A stretch of DNA of 64,000 bases from an uncultured Muribaculaceae bacterium (GTDB lineage Bacteria; Bacteroidota; Bacteroidia; Bacteroidales; Muribaculaceae). This document shows, piece by piece, positions 16,987 to 25,977 of this stretch. The DNA is taken from NCBI GenBank assembly GCA_934661195.1, contig CAKUJD010000004.1:62001-126000 (forward strand). The letters are read 5' to 3'. The notes beneath the pieces were generated by a model that was not told the origin of the DNA, ran no database searches, and saw only the letters and a list, made by a program, of their open reading frames with translations. The translations under genes and the position numbers were made by a program. Every line of letters starts with the position of its first letter. Within the stretch, counting starts at the first letter, position 1.

Positions 16987-17948
16987 GGCCTGCGCCGTGC
17001 GGCCCGCCACAACTCAATGCTGTTGACGGCATTCTGCCACAGTATGTAGCAGCCCGGGCCTACGGAAGCCAGCGGATTGAGGTAGGCCGATGAAATCCAT
17101 ATGGCAAAAGCAGTGTTTTTCTGCCCAAGGCCCTGGCCGGCGTCGATGGCGTGGCCAAAGCGGCGCCCCACCCTGCGCCCCAGGGCAAACTGCACCATGC
17201 ACAGCACAAGGCTCAGCACGGCTATCGCGGCAAGCATGGCGGCCAATGCGCCGCTGTGCACAATGTTGCGCATAGTCTGGCCCGTGACTATGGCCAAAGT
17301 GCAGCCCCACAGGTAGAACGACAGGTCGGGGCGCGCCAATATCCACCCAAGCAGGCGGCGGCAGTGGTGCTTCACCACCCACGCCAGCCCCATGGGCACC
17401 AGCAGCACCACACACACCTTATACATAATCATCAGCGCCGAGGCGGCAAAGCCAATGTCGGCCCCAGGCTCCATCAGCGGGAACGCCGCAGGTATCATCA
17501 GCGCCGACATGAAATTGCTGAGAAACGTGTAGGTGGTCATCGACTCCACACTGCCGCCAAGTTTGCCTGTGACCACAGCCGAGGCCGCAGCGCACGGCCC
17601 AATTATGCAGGTGAGCAGGCACTCCATGAGCACAAGCCTCTTGCCGCCAATGCCAAGCCATGCCACAGGCAGCACAATGGCCGCAGCCATCACCACCTGC
17701 ACCGCAAGCAGGCAAAAGTGCCACCGCTCGGGCCGGAGCCGCCTGAAGTCGACGCGGCAAAACGTGATGAACAGCACCATGAACAGCAGCCACGGCATCA
17801 GCGCCTCAAGCGCGGCCCCCGCCACCACTCCGCAGCCGCCAAGGCTGGGAACCGACGCAAAAGTGAAATAGGCAGCAGCGCCAGCGGCCATGGCCACTGG
17901 TAGCGTGAACCGCTTGCAGAAGTCTAATATCAATCTCATAACATTCAT
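16983..17948 (-). CDS. BASS-like (bile acid:sodium symporter fold) transporter
   Basis: A 321-residue protein with about nine to ten hydrophobic helices. The layout, including GPCAAASAVVTGKLGGSVESMTTYTFLSN in the first half and GHAIDAGQGLGQKNTAFAIWISSAYLNPLASVGPGCYILWQN in the second, resembles the crossover regions of bile acid:sodium symporter family members. Substrates in this superfamily range from bile acids to pantoate and arsenite, so none is assigned. It converges on the MATE gene with a 4-bp overlap of stop codons. An alternative ATG lies 9 bp inside the chosen start. Confidence 0.75.
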   Translation of the reverse strand: MNVMRLILDFCKRFTLPVAMAAGAAAYFTFASVPSLGGCGVVAGAALEALMPWLLFMVLFITFCRVDFRRLRPERWHFCLLAVQVVMAAAIVLPVAWLGIGGKRLVLMECLLTCIIGPCAAASAVVTGKLGGSVESMTTYTFLSNFMSALMIPAAFPLMEPGADIGFAASALMIMYKVCVVLLVPMGLAWVVKHHCRRLLGWILARPDLSFYLWGCTLAIVTGQTMRNIVHSGALAAMLAAIAVLSLVLCMVQFALGRRVGRRFGHAIDAGQGLGQKNTAFAIWISSAYLNPLASVGPGCYILWQNAVNSIELWRAARRRP

Positions 17949-18121
17949 AACGGCTGCAAAGATAGTGCAAACCGAGCGCAGAACATCAAGCTTGCTTGAA
18001 TGTTATGCCGAGGTGCAGCCTATTTTTGTCCACAAAATAAGCAGGCGCGCCACACCGTCAGCGGTCAGCGCGCCTGCATAAAGCCATTGTCTCTGTAAAG
18101 TTAGTTGTCGTGTTTAAAGCG

Positions 18122-20674
18122 CTACAGCGATATTGCACTACCACTGCTGCCACCGTCCTGATTGTTCAGGCTGCGCTTTGCTTGCTTGAATTTTCGTCCG
18201 AAATTAAGGTTGTATACAAATCCCACTACCACAGTGGTGGCATTGTCGCGAATCACTTGCGTGCTGTGGCATGAATACGTGGGTGAGTTGGTTGTGTGCT
18301 CGTAATAGTCGCCGCGTCCCATCAGCCAGTAGCTGGAGGCATAGAACTGCCAATTGTTGTTGAGGCGGAACGACAGCTGTATGTCGGTGCGCCCGCCTGT
18401 CACAGCCACGGTCTGCCCATTGGCAAGCCCTTTCTCGCGGGTCCTGTACTGGAACCACAGACTCCACTTGCCCCAATAGGCCGACGCGTCGACCGAGAAT
18501 GAGACTGTGCTAAGCTTGTTGCCATAGTCGGTTACCATGCAGTCGTAGCGCTTCCACATCATTCTGGCCGACATGTCGATGTGGCCAAGCAGCCCGTAGA
18601 GGCCGATGCGGTTTTGGTTTTCAAGGCGGCGGTAATACTTGCCGTTGACGGCGCGCTTCACAAACGACCGCAGGCCGTCATCGTAGCTATACACACTGCT
18701 GTAGATGGGATTTTTGGTGTACTCATAGGCCCACTGGGTGCTTATGCTCAGGTGGCGGTAGCCATAGCGCAGCAGCACGCGGCCATAATATTCATGAGCG
18801 GGACGCAGACCGGGGTTGCCGGCCATCACCTCGTAGCTGTCCACACGCTGTATGATGCTGTCCATGCTGCCTATGCTTGGCAGGTTGGGCATTATCAGGC
18901 CAATTGCGTCGAAGGTGAGGCCCTTGACAGGCGTTTTGCCAAACAGGCGCAGCACGGTGTTGTTGGTCACCCAAGTGTGGCTCAATGCGTTGTTGTCGAC
19001 CGAAAACACCTTCAGGCCGGTGCCGATGCTGTAGCCATAGTCGCTGTTGAAGCGGCCGGAAAGCTCGGTGTAGCTGTAGTTGGTGTTGTCGGCCAGGCGC
19101 GAACGCGAACCGTCGAGATAGTTGTTGTGGTTGTTGGAATACTGGTTGTTCATGCCCAGGCGCCACACTGCCCACTTCATGCGGTGCTCAAACACGGCTT
19201 CGGCCGTGACGGCGCGGCGGTTGTTGTCCACACCGCTGTTGTTAATCTGCTGGTGTCCGTCGGTGTAGGTGTAGGTCTGGTCGCGGCGGTTGTTAAACCG
19301 CGAGTACGCACCCACCACATTCACCTCAAGCGAGTTGTTGTCGTTGAAGTCGCGGCGGAAAAACGCGTCGATGCTGTGGCCGTAGTTCTTGTTAAGGGCA
19401 TGGTAGTGCGAGGCGAAGCTGTCGGTGATGGTGGAGTTAACCGTCTCCACATAGTTGTTGGGATAGGTGCGCGGCGAAATCTGAGTGCTCATCGAGTAGC
19501 GGGCGCTGAACATAGTGTGCTCGTCGCGCAGCCACACATAGCTTGCATTCAGGTTGTTCAGCCAGTAGTGGAACTTGGCGGCATCGCTGACGCTGTTGCG
19601 CACTATGGTGTCGCCGCCGCCTGTGTAGCGCTCCATGCCGTTGTGAAACTCGCGGTGATAGTTGCGGTTGGATGCATACCAGCCCACACCAAATTCCGAC
19701 TTCTTGTAGTTGTATGAGGCCGACAGGTTGTTGTCAAACATGCCGGTGGTCACCGCTTTAGAGCCGTCGTCGCGCACCGAGCCACCGCTCACGCGCTCCT
19801 TCAGTATGATGTTCACAACGCCGCCCACGCCACTCGTCACATAGCGCACCGATGGGTTGTCGCTGTAGTCGATGCGGGCAATGCGGCTGGGATCGATGTT
19901 GAGCACATCGTTCTGGTTTTTGGGCACTCCGTTGATTTTATACACTATGCTGCCGTCGTTGATGGTGGCCTTTTTGGTGACCATGTCCACATCGAGGCCG
20001 GGCAGGCGCAGACCGTTGAGCACCTCTATCGCGTTCAGCGAGCGCTTTAGCAGCGCGGCATCGGGCGTGATGGTGTAGCCGTCGGGCTTCTGCACAAGCC
20101 GTGTGCCCTCCACCACCGACGTCTTGAGCACCTTTTTGTCGGGGCGCATGCGCACAGTGCCCAAGTCGCCCGTGTGGCAGGTGCGCAGCAGCGTCTTGTA
20201 GCCGACAAACGTGATTTTCACTATGGCGCGCGGAGCGTTGCACGGCACCACAAACTGGCCGTTCTCGTTGGCCACGCCGTGGTTGAGCACCGCCGAGTCG
20301 GCGGGGTTGAGCAGACTCACGTTGGCAAACGACAGCGACTGCCCGTTCTCGTCCACCACGCGTCCGCGCATCTTGGCCTTGGCCTTCTGCATGCACTCCA
20401 CGAATATGTTGCCGTCTTTCACGGTGATTTCCATCGGGTAAAACCCCACCACCTGCTTCACTGCCTCGAGCAGGGTCTTGTTTTCCACACTGGTGGTCAC
20501 CACAAAGTCTTCCAGTTCATTATACACAAAACTTATATGCTGCCCCTTCGACAGGCCGTCGAGTTCAACGAGGGCCTTGGCCAGCGACTCGTTGGTGAAG
20601 TATTTGCTCACGCGCTGCTGGGCGCTGGCAGCCAAGGTAAGCAACATGGCCGCCAATATTGTTATGGTTCTCAT
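18122..20674 (-). CDS. STN-domain outer-membrane beta-barrel receptor
   Basis: An 850-residue outer-membrane protein with signal peptide MRTITILAAMLLTLAASAQ. An STN (secretin/TonB short N-terminal) domain spans about 20-95 (KALVELDGLSKGQHISFVYNE to GFYPMEITVKDGNIFVE). A carboxypeptidase-regulatory-like beta domain follows (MRGRVVDENGQSLSFANVSLLN). A plug-like region includes VYKINGVPKNQNDVLNIDPSRIARIDY and ends GGVVNIILKE, then a long barrel rich in aromatic-flanked strands. This is the outer-membrane beta-barrel family related to TonB-dependent receptors. It is the last gene after an ECF sigma and anti-sigma, so the STN domain likely signals through that pair. Substrate unknown. Confidence 0.88.
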   Translation of the reverse strand: MRTITILAAMLLTLAASAQQRVSKYFTNESLAKALVELDGLSKGQHISFVYNELEDFVVTTSVENKTLLEAVKQVVGFYPMEITVKDGNIFVECMQKAKAKMRGRVVDENGQSLSFANVSLLNPADSAVLNHGVANENGQFVVPCNAPRAIVKITFVGYKTLLRTCHTGDLGTVRMRPDKKVLKTSVVEGTRLVQKPDGYTITPDAALLKRSLNAIEVLNGLRLPGLDVDMVTKKATINDGSIVYKINGVPKNQNDVLNIDPSRIARIDYSDNPSVRYVTSGVGGVVNIILKERVSGGSVRDDGSKAVTTGMFDNNLSASYNYKKSEFGVGWYASNRNYHREFHNGMERYTGGGDTIVRNSVSDAAKFHYWLNNLNASYVWLRDEHTMFSARYSMSTQISPRTYPNNYVETVNSTITDSFASHYHALNKNYGHSIDAFFRRDFNDNNSLEVNVVGAYSRFNNRRDQTYTYTDGHQQINNSGVDNNRRAVTAEAVFEHRMKWAVWRLGMNNQYSNNHNNYLDGSRSRLADNTNYSYTELSGRFNSDYGYSIGTGLKVFSVDNNALSHTWVTNNTVLRLFGKTPVKGLTFDAIGLIMPNLPSIGSMDSIIQRVDSYEVMAGNPGLRPAHEYYGRVLLRYGYRHLSISTQWAYEYTKNPIYSSVYSYDDGLRSFVKRAVNGKYYRRLENQNRIGLYGLLGHIDMSARMMWKRYDCMVTDYGNKLSTVSFSVDASAYWGKWSLWFQYRTREKGLANGQTVAVTGGRTDIQLSFRLNNNWQFYASSYWLMGRGDYYEHTTNSPTYSCHSTQVIRDNATTVVVGFVYNLNFGRKFKQAKRSLNNQDGGSSGSAISL

Positions 20675-20680
20675 AAGCGA

Positions 20681-21349
20681 TTAGTCGATAATCAGTTCGT
20701 CGTCAGTAATAGTAATCTTCACGTGCTCAAACGTGTTGAGGTCGCCCACCACCTTTTCAAGGTTGTCGGCCACGGCCCACACATAATAGATGCGCACCGA
20801 GGCTGCCGAAGCGTTGCGCACATCGGCTTTCATCCCATGGCGTGCGGCCACCTGCTCAACAATTGAGCTGAGCGGAGCGTTGGTAAAAGTGACCGTGTCG
20901 CGCGCCTGCTGAACTGCAGCACGTGCGCTGTCGGCCACATCGGCAGTCAAGGCGGCGGGCTGGCTGGCATCTGGCGCAGCCGTGGGCGCTGTCTGCGCCA
21001 CCACGGCACTGTGGCCTCCGGCACGGCCCGACGTGAATCCCAGGCTGCTGATGGTGGCATATGCAATGCCGCTCAGCACCACCACCGCCGCCACAGCGGC
21101 TGCCATGCGCCACCATGTGCGGTGCGTGCTGTGGCGCTGCCTAAGCAGCCGCCAAGCCTCCGCCGTCTCGTCTTGGGTCACTTGCCGCTCGCGCATCATG
21201 CACTTCAGTTCAAGCGCCGCATTGTAGACTTGGCGGCACTCCTCATCGGCAAGGATTTGGCTCACCTCACTCTCGGTGAACGATTCAGGGTGGTCGATGA
21301 GGCGCGCCACCAGCTCATCTTTGGTTTGGTTTAGGTTATTCGCATTCAT
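20681..21349 (-). CDS. FecR-like anti-sigma factor with DUF4974 domain
   Basis: A 222-residue single-pass membrane protein. A cytoplasmic helical region (about 1-77) precedes one transmembrane helix (MAAAVAAVVVLSGIAYATI), an Ala/Pro linker and a C-terminal DUF4974-like domain (VTFTNAPLSSIVEQVAARHGM to EHVKITITDDELIID), which resembles a small STN-type fold. The central FecR beta domain of longer homologues is absent, so this is a short version. The start overlaps the sigma factor stop by 4 bp, implying translational coupling. It likely holds the ECF sigma until the receptor signals. Confidence 0.85.
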   Translation of the reverse strand: MNANNLNQTKDELVARLIDHPESFTESEVSQILADEECRQVYNAALELKCMMRERQVTQDETAEAWRLLRQRHSTHRTWWRMAAAVAAVVVLSGIAYATISSLGFTSGRAGGHSAVVAQTAPTAAPDASQPAALTADVADSARAAVQQARDTVTFTNAPLSSIVEQVAARHGMKADVRNASAASVRIYYVWAVADNLEKVVGDLNTFEHVKITITDDELIID

Positions 21350-21843
21350 TCTGCTGATTTTTTAAGGGATTCTTTTAATGTTCTCACTGCACTCACTATT
21401 CGCCTCCCCACCGTGGCGAGGCTTATGCCCATGCGGCTCGCAGCCTGGCTTTGCGTCATTCCCTGGCCAAAGCACAGCTCCAGGGCCTGCCGCTGCTGCT
21501 CGTCGAGGCTCGATGCCATGGCTTGGGGCAGTGCCTCAAGCCGGCTCCGGCGCAGTTCGCCAGAGTCGTCGTAGATCGACAATTCTATGGGGTAGAGCAA
21601 CTGCGCGCGCTGCGCCGCCTTGCCGTGGGCCAGGCTCTTGAGGCAACGGTTGCGCACGCTCACCGCCAGATACTGCCATTCGGCATCGGGCTGCAAGCGC
21701 AGCTTGCGCTCCCACATCAGGGCAAACACATCACTCACCACATCGCGGCTCTCGTCGGCATCGCGCAGCATGCTTTGCGCAATGGCCACCAAGCGGGCGT
21801 AATGCAGTTTAAAGAGATGCTCTATATAGTCGTTGTAGTTCAT
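21346..21843 (-). CDS. ECF RNA polymerase sigma factor
   Basis: A 165-residue sigma-70 family protein with region 2 (HYARLVAIAQSMLRDADESRDVVSDVFALMWERK) and region 4 (LDEQQRQALELCFGQGMTQSQAASRMGISLATVGRRIVSAVRTL). Regions 1 and 3 are absent, as expected for ECF sigma factors. It heads the sigma/anti-sigma/receptor cluster with a 4-bp overlap to the anti-sigma. In related systems the sigma drives its own operon and nutrient-uptake genes. Confidence 0.93.
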   Translation of the reverse strand: MNYNDYIEHLFKLHYARLVAIAQSMLRDADESRDVVSDVFALMWERKLRLQPDAEWQYLAVSVRNRCLKSLAHGKAAQRAQLLYPIELSIYDDSGELRRSRLEALPQAMASSLDEQQRQALELCFGQGMTQSQAASRMGISLATVGRRIVSAVRTLKESLKKSAE

Positions 21844-21920
21844 TCCAAAAAAACATGTGTCTCTATATACAGCACCCCATCGGGGCGTGAATCACTCACG
21901 CAAAATCAGCTTTTTTCAAA

Positions 21921-22877
21921 TCAACCTCTATTGATTCTTTCCACCAATTCTGTAGGTGTAAGTATTTCCATCTTTGAGAAACCGAACCACTTCTTGCCCA
22001 AGTCCTTGATGGAAGCTCCTATATGATATACGTCATCGTCTATACACAGGAAACGGTCGTGCGATAGGCGGAAAGTTTTAACTTCAATCGGTACATATTG
22101 AGCGTTATGACGGTCAATATCAAGTTGGAATTGACGGCTTATACGTTGAGTATAGATGGCAGCAGGCACACCATTTTCCCTCTTATCAAGCAAAGTCAAA
22201 ACCGTATCATCCACATAATTGTCAATAAGAATGATCATTTTCTTTGCACTCTTAATCAGATCGGACACGAAAGTATAGGCATCATAAATTTGCCCATTGT
22301 AAAATATGCCCTGCTTTGGCTTCGCATTACCCTCATCCAATCTGCGGAACACATCGTCAATACGCTTGTCTGTCTCTTGCTGATGTTGCTGCATTTCCAG
22401 TTGGTGATACTCCATCGTTGAAAGACGTTGGAAAACTTCTGCATTTGTCATCACGAAACGTCTCATTGCTACAAATGCATCCATAATACGTATGCTCATG
22501 CGAATTGCGGTTTCACTTCTGAGGACCGTGGAGAGCATAGCCACGCCCTGCTCTGTGAAGGCGTATGAGTGAGCTGTTGAGTGCTTCAAGCTATTGAACC
22601 GGTCACAATTTGTGACCAGTTCATTCATTTCCTCTTTAGTCAGTTGAAAACGAAAACGCTCGGGGAATCTCTCTATATTACGCTTTACGGCTTGGTTTAA
22701 CACCTTGGTTTCCACTCCATAAAGTTCAGCCAAGTCTCTGTCTATCATAATTTGCCTTTCACGAATTGACATGATGCGACTTTCTATCGGAGTGGCAACT
22801 ACAACTTCATTACCGGGCAACCGGTCGCAATTTGCGACCGGATCACTTTTATCTTGATGTTCTATATTCTTTGCCAT
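21921..22877 (-). CDS. ORF6N DNA-binding protein with C-terminal PLD-like half-site
   Basis: A 318-residue protein. Residues about 34-120 match the phage-related ORF6N domain (ESRIMSIRERQIMIDRDLAELYGVETKVLNQAVKRN, FPERFRFQLTKEE, AFTEQGVAMLS). A coiled segment follows (YHQLEMQQHQQETDKRIDDVFRRLDE). The last 120 residues hold H273-x-R275-x4-D280-x6-G287-x-S289, a phospholipase D HKD motif with Arg in place of Lys. Two 21-bp palindromes lie inside the frame and both encode Asn-Cys-Asp-Arg. Base composition is AT-rich relative to the flanking sigma operon and polA, so horizontal transfer is likely. The start at 22877 is not supported by a clear promoter. Confidence 0.85.
   Translation of the reverse strand: MAKNIEHQDKSDPVANCDRLPGNEVVVATPIESRIMSIRERQIMIDRDLAELYGVETKVLNQAVKRNIERFPERFRFQLTKEEMNELVTNCDRFNSLKHSTAHSYAFTEQGVAMLSTVLRSETAIRMSIRIMDAFVAMRRFVMTNAEVFQRLSTMEYHQLEMQQHQQETDKRIDDVFRRLDEGNAKPKQGIFYNGQIYDAYTFVSDLIKSAKKMIILIDNYVDDTVLTLLDKRENGVPAAIYTQRISRQFQLDIDRHNAQYVPIEVKTFRLSHDRFLCIDDDVYHIGASIKDLGKKWFGFSKMEILTPTELVERINRG
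22599..22619. repeat. In-frame palindrome (copy B) in the ORF6N gene
   Basis: GGTCACAA-T-TTGTGACC is a perfect dyad within 22599-22619, encoding part of ELVTNCDRF. It differs from copy A (22821-22841) by compensating changes that preserve the dyad, which argues for selection on the DNA or RNA structure. Confidence 0.7.
22821..22841. repeat. In-frame palindrome (copy A) in the ORF6N gene
   Basis: CCGGTCGCAA-T-TTGCGACCGG is a perfect 21-nt dyad encoding VANCDRLPG near the protein N-terminus, 36 bp inside the coding start. It could be an autoregulatory operator or a small palindromic insertion. Confidence 0.75.
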
Positions 22878-23011
22878 TGTTACGTTTTATGGGGACTTTT
22901 GAATTGTCACCATCAAAAGTGCTTATTAGGGCACTTATGTAGAGCAATGATTTTAAGGCGTTTATACTTCATCTATCTTTTTTCATACGCAACTTTTCAA
23001 AAAATCTGGCA

Positions 23012-25798
23012 TCAATGTGCATCAAGCCAGTTGGCTCCCTCGCCGTGGCTGGCCGTGAGGCGCACGCGGCCGTGATAGGCGTTTTCCATTTCACTCACCA
23101 CTATCTGCCGCACCTGGTCGAGTTCATTTGGCAGCACATCGAAGTTCAACTCATCGTGCACCTGCAATATCATCTTCGACTTTATGCCCTCGGCTGCAAA
23201 GCGGCGGTCGATGGCTATCATGGCAATCTTGATGATATCGGCCGCAGTGCCCTGAATTGGGGCATTGATGGCGTTGCGCTCGCTGAAGCTGCGCACCACC
23301 GCGTTGCGCGAGTTGATGTCGGGCAGCATGCGGCGGCGGCCATACAGCGTGGTCACGTAGCCCTTTTCCTTGGCGGCGGCGATGCTGCGGTCGATGTACT
23401 GGCGCACCTGTGGGAATGTGGTGAAGTATCCGTCGATGAGCATTTTAGCCTCCGAGCGCGGAATCGATAGCCGCTCCGAAAGTCCGAAGGCCGAAATGCC
23501 ATAAAGAATACCGAAATTAGCCGTTTTGGCCTTGCGGCGCTGGTCGGGCGTGACGCTGTCGAGGGTTTCGTGATAGATTTTTGCCGCTGTAATGGCGTGG
23601 ATGTCGTGGCCGTGACTGAAGGCATCGAGCATTGTGGTGTCGCCGCTGAGGTCGGCCACCAGGCGAAGCTCGATTTGGGAATAGTCGGCCGAGAAAAACA
23701 CGTTGCCGTTGCTGGGAATAAATGCCTTGCGTATCTCGCGGCCCTCATCGGTGCGCACGGGTATGTTTTGCAGATTAGGGTTGGCCGACGACAGGCGCCC
23801 AGTGGCCGTCACCGTCTGGTTGAATGTGGTGTGAATGCGGCCTGTGCGCGGATTGATGAGCTGCGGCAATGCGTTGACGTAGGTCGACAGCAGCTTGCGT
23901 ATGCCGCGCAGCTCAAGAATTTTGCCCACCAGCGGGTGGCGGTTCTGCAGTTTTTGCAAAACCTCCTCGGTGGTGGAATACTTTCCGCTCTTGGTCTTCT
24001 TGGCTTTTTCGTCGAGTTTCAGCCGGTCGAACAGCACCTCGCCCACCTGCGCCGGCGAGGCGGTATTGAACTGCACCCCGGCCAGCTGGCAGCACTCGGC
24101 CTCGAGCTGCTGCATGCGCGCCGTGAGCCGCACCGAATAGTCGCTGAGCGCCTTCACGTCGATGCGTGCGCCAGCCAGCTCCATGCGCGCCAGCACAGCC
24201 ACCAGCGGCATTTCGATGTCGGCCAGCAAATGCTCCATGCCGTTGGCCTTGATTTGGCTGTCGAGCACCGGCGGCAGTTCAAGTGCCAGCTGCGCCAGTT
24301 CGCAGGCAGGGTCGGTCATGCGCTCAGGCGCCACCTGTCCCAGCTTCAACTGCCCGCGGCCTTTGGGGCCGAGAATGGCCTCGGGGGCAATGGCATCGTG
24401 ATGAAGCTCGTCGGCGGCCACGCTGCGGGTGTCGTGGCTGCGCTCGGGCTGCAGCAGGTAGTGGGCCACACCGGTGTCGTAGTAGGGTGCGGTAAACGGC
24501 ACGCCGTGCGCTCCCAGCATCACCATGTCGCGCTTCACATCAGCGCTCACAATACACGCTTTGCCGGTAAACAGCGGCGCCACCGCTCCGAGCATAAGTC
24601 CAAACCCGTCGAGCGGCATATAGTAGGCCTCACCGCCTTCGGCACACACTGCCACGCCAAGCATTGTGGCCCGCATGGCCTCGTCGCCGGCGGCCACAAT
24701 GTGCACTGCCACACGCGGCTGCCGGGCAAGGCGCTCCACTATGCCCACGGCCTCGCTGGTGTCGGCCACAAAGTGGTAGTCGTGCGGCATCTGGGCCAGG
24801 GTGCGGCGCACGGCGGGAGCAGCACCGTCGGCGGCGGGCTGCACCTCGGCTGCGTCGAACAGCGACTGCTGCTGTGCCACTGCCACCTTGGCTGGCTGGG
24901 CCGGCGGAGCGCAGCCCTCAATGCCCACGTTGGCCTCGCCCTGGTCGATGATGCGCCTGGCCAGCGAGCGGAACTCAAGTTCGTTGAAAAGGCTTCGCAG
25001 CTTGGTGTAGTCCACGGGCACGCGGCGCAGCCTTTGCTCGTCTAACTCCACAGGCACATCGGTCTTGATGGTGGCAAGGAACTTCGAAAACCTGATTTGC
25101 TCGGCATTGTCGGCAATCTTCTTTTGCAGCGTGCCCTTCACCTCGTCCGTATGGTCGAGCAGATTTTCAATCGATCCGAACTGGTGTATCAGCTTTTCGG
25201 CCGTCTTCGGCCCTACGCCTGGGCAGCCGGGAATGTTGTCGGCCGCATCGCCCATGAGCCCGAGCAGGTCGATCACCTGAAGCGGACTGTCGATGCCATA
25301 CTTGGCCTTTATCTCGTCCACGCCCTCGATGATGCCCTTTGCGGGATTGTAGATTTTCACACCAGGCGCCACCAGCTGCCCGAAGTCCTTGTCGCCAGTC
25401 ACCATATAGGTCTCAAAGCATGCCGCCGCGCCCTTGTGGGCCAGGGTGCCTATCACGTCGTCGGCCTCATAGCCGGCCACCTCGTAGATGGGAATGCGGT
25501 AAGCCTCAACAATGCGCTTAATGTAGGGCACAGCCTGCTTTATGCCTTCGGGCGTGGCCTCGCGCTGGGCCTTGTATTCCTCATAGGCCTCGTGGCGGAA
25601 TGTGCCGCCCGGCGGGTCGAAGCACACGGCTATGTGGGTGGGTGACTCGCGCTTAAGCAAGTCTTGCAAGGTGTTGACAAAGCCGAATATGGCCGAGGTG
25701 TTGAGCCCGCCTGCCGCAAAGCGCGGATTGCGCATCAGGGCATAGTAGGCGCGGAAAATGAGCGCATAGGCGTCGAGCAAAAACAGTCTGTTGTTCAT
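23012..25798 (-). CDS. polA: DNA polymerase I, proofreading domain degenerate
   Basis: A 928-residue family A polymerase. The 5' nuclease domain is intact (FDPPGGTFRHE near 60-70, GYEADDVIGT near 109-118, DAADNIPG near 184). The polymerase domain carries motif A DYSQIELR (about 705-712), motif B RRKAKTANFGILYG (about 754-767) and motif C QVHDELNF (about 879-886). The 3'-5' exonuclease segment (about 335-510) lacks the FDTET-type Asp/Glu pair: PRVAVHIVAAGD stands there, and the distal Asp region reads DPACELAQLALEL. Proofreading is therefore probably lost. The frame opens at 25861, but the ATG at 25798 gives MNNRLFLLDAYALIFRAYYA, the usual start. Confidence 0.96.
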   Translation of the reverse strand: MNNRLFLLDAYALIFRAYYALMRNPRFAAGGLNTSAIFGFVNTLQDLLKRESPTHIAVCFDPPGGTFRHEAYEEYKAQREATPEGIKQAVPYIKRIVEAYRIPIYEVAGYEADDVIGTLAHKGAAACFETYMVTGDKDFGQLVAPGVKIYNPAKGIIEGVDEIKAKYGIDSPLQVIDLLGLMGDAADNIPGCPGVGPKTAEKLIHQFGSIENLLDHTDEVKGTLQKKIADNAEQIRFSKFLATIKTDVPVELDEQRLRRVPVDYTKLRSLFNELEFRSLARRIIDQGEANVGIEGCAPPAQPAKVAVAQQQSLFDAAEVQPAADGAAPAVRRTLAQMPHDYHFVADTSEAVGIVERLARQPRVAVHIVAAGDEAMRATMLGVAVCAEGGEAYYMPLDGFGLMLGAVAPLFTGKACIVSADVKRDMVMLGAHGVPFTAPYYDTGVAHYLLQPERSHDTRSVAADELHHDAIAPEAILGPKGRGQLKLGQVAPERMTDPACELAQLALELPPVLDSQIKANGMEHLLADIEMPLVAVLARMELAGARIDVKALSDYSVRLTARMQQLEAECCQLAGVQFNTASPAQVGEVLFDRLKLDEKAKKTKSGKYSTTEEVLQKLQNRHPLVGKILELRGIRKLLSTYVNALPQLINPRTGRIHTTFNQTVTATGRLSSANPNLQNIPVRTDEGREIRKAFIPSNGNVFFSADYSQIELRLVADLSGDTTMLDAFSHGHDIHAITAAKIYHETLDSVTPDQRRKAKTANFGILYGISAFGLSERLSIPRSEAKMLIDGYFTTFPQVRQYIDRSIAAAKEKGYVTTLYGRRRMLPDINSRNAVVRSFSERNAINAPIQGTAADIIKIAMIAIDRRFAAEGIKSKMILQVHDELNFDVLPNELDQVRQIVVSEMENAYHGRVRLTASHGEGANWLDAH

Positions 25799-25952
25799 AT
25801 CATCAAAAACTATTGTGTAGCTTGTGCATAAAATCATATTGGCAAATGCAGCTTGCTGCACATGCGTGGTTATTATCAGATAAAATTAAGGCTTTTAACT
25901 CGCATTTGGAAATATTTGGAGCTAAATTTCGGCTTTAGCGAATATTTATTGC

Positions 25953-25961
25953 TAATTTTGC
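25953..25961 (+). promoter_or_regulatory. -7 element of the polyprenyl synthase-rnhB operon
   Basis: TAATTTTGC matches the -7 consensus. No convincing TTG lies 20 bp upstream. The start of transcription would be near 25967, 11 nt before the ATG at 25978. Confidence 0.5.
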
Positions 25962-25977
25962 ACTTCATTATAGGCTC

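Noticed and set aside
21870..21892. GC-rich mini-hairpin between the ORF6N gene and the ECF sigma gene as a terminator
   Set aside because: The stem is only about 4-5 bp (CCCC-ATC-GGGG) and no T run follows on either strand.
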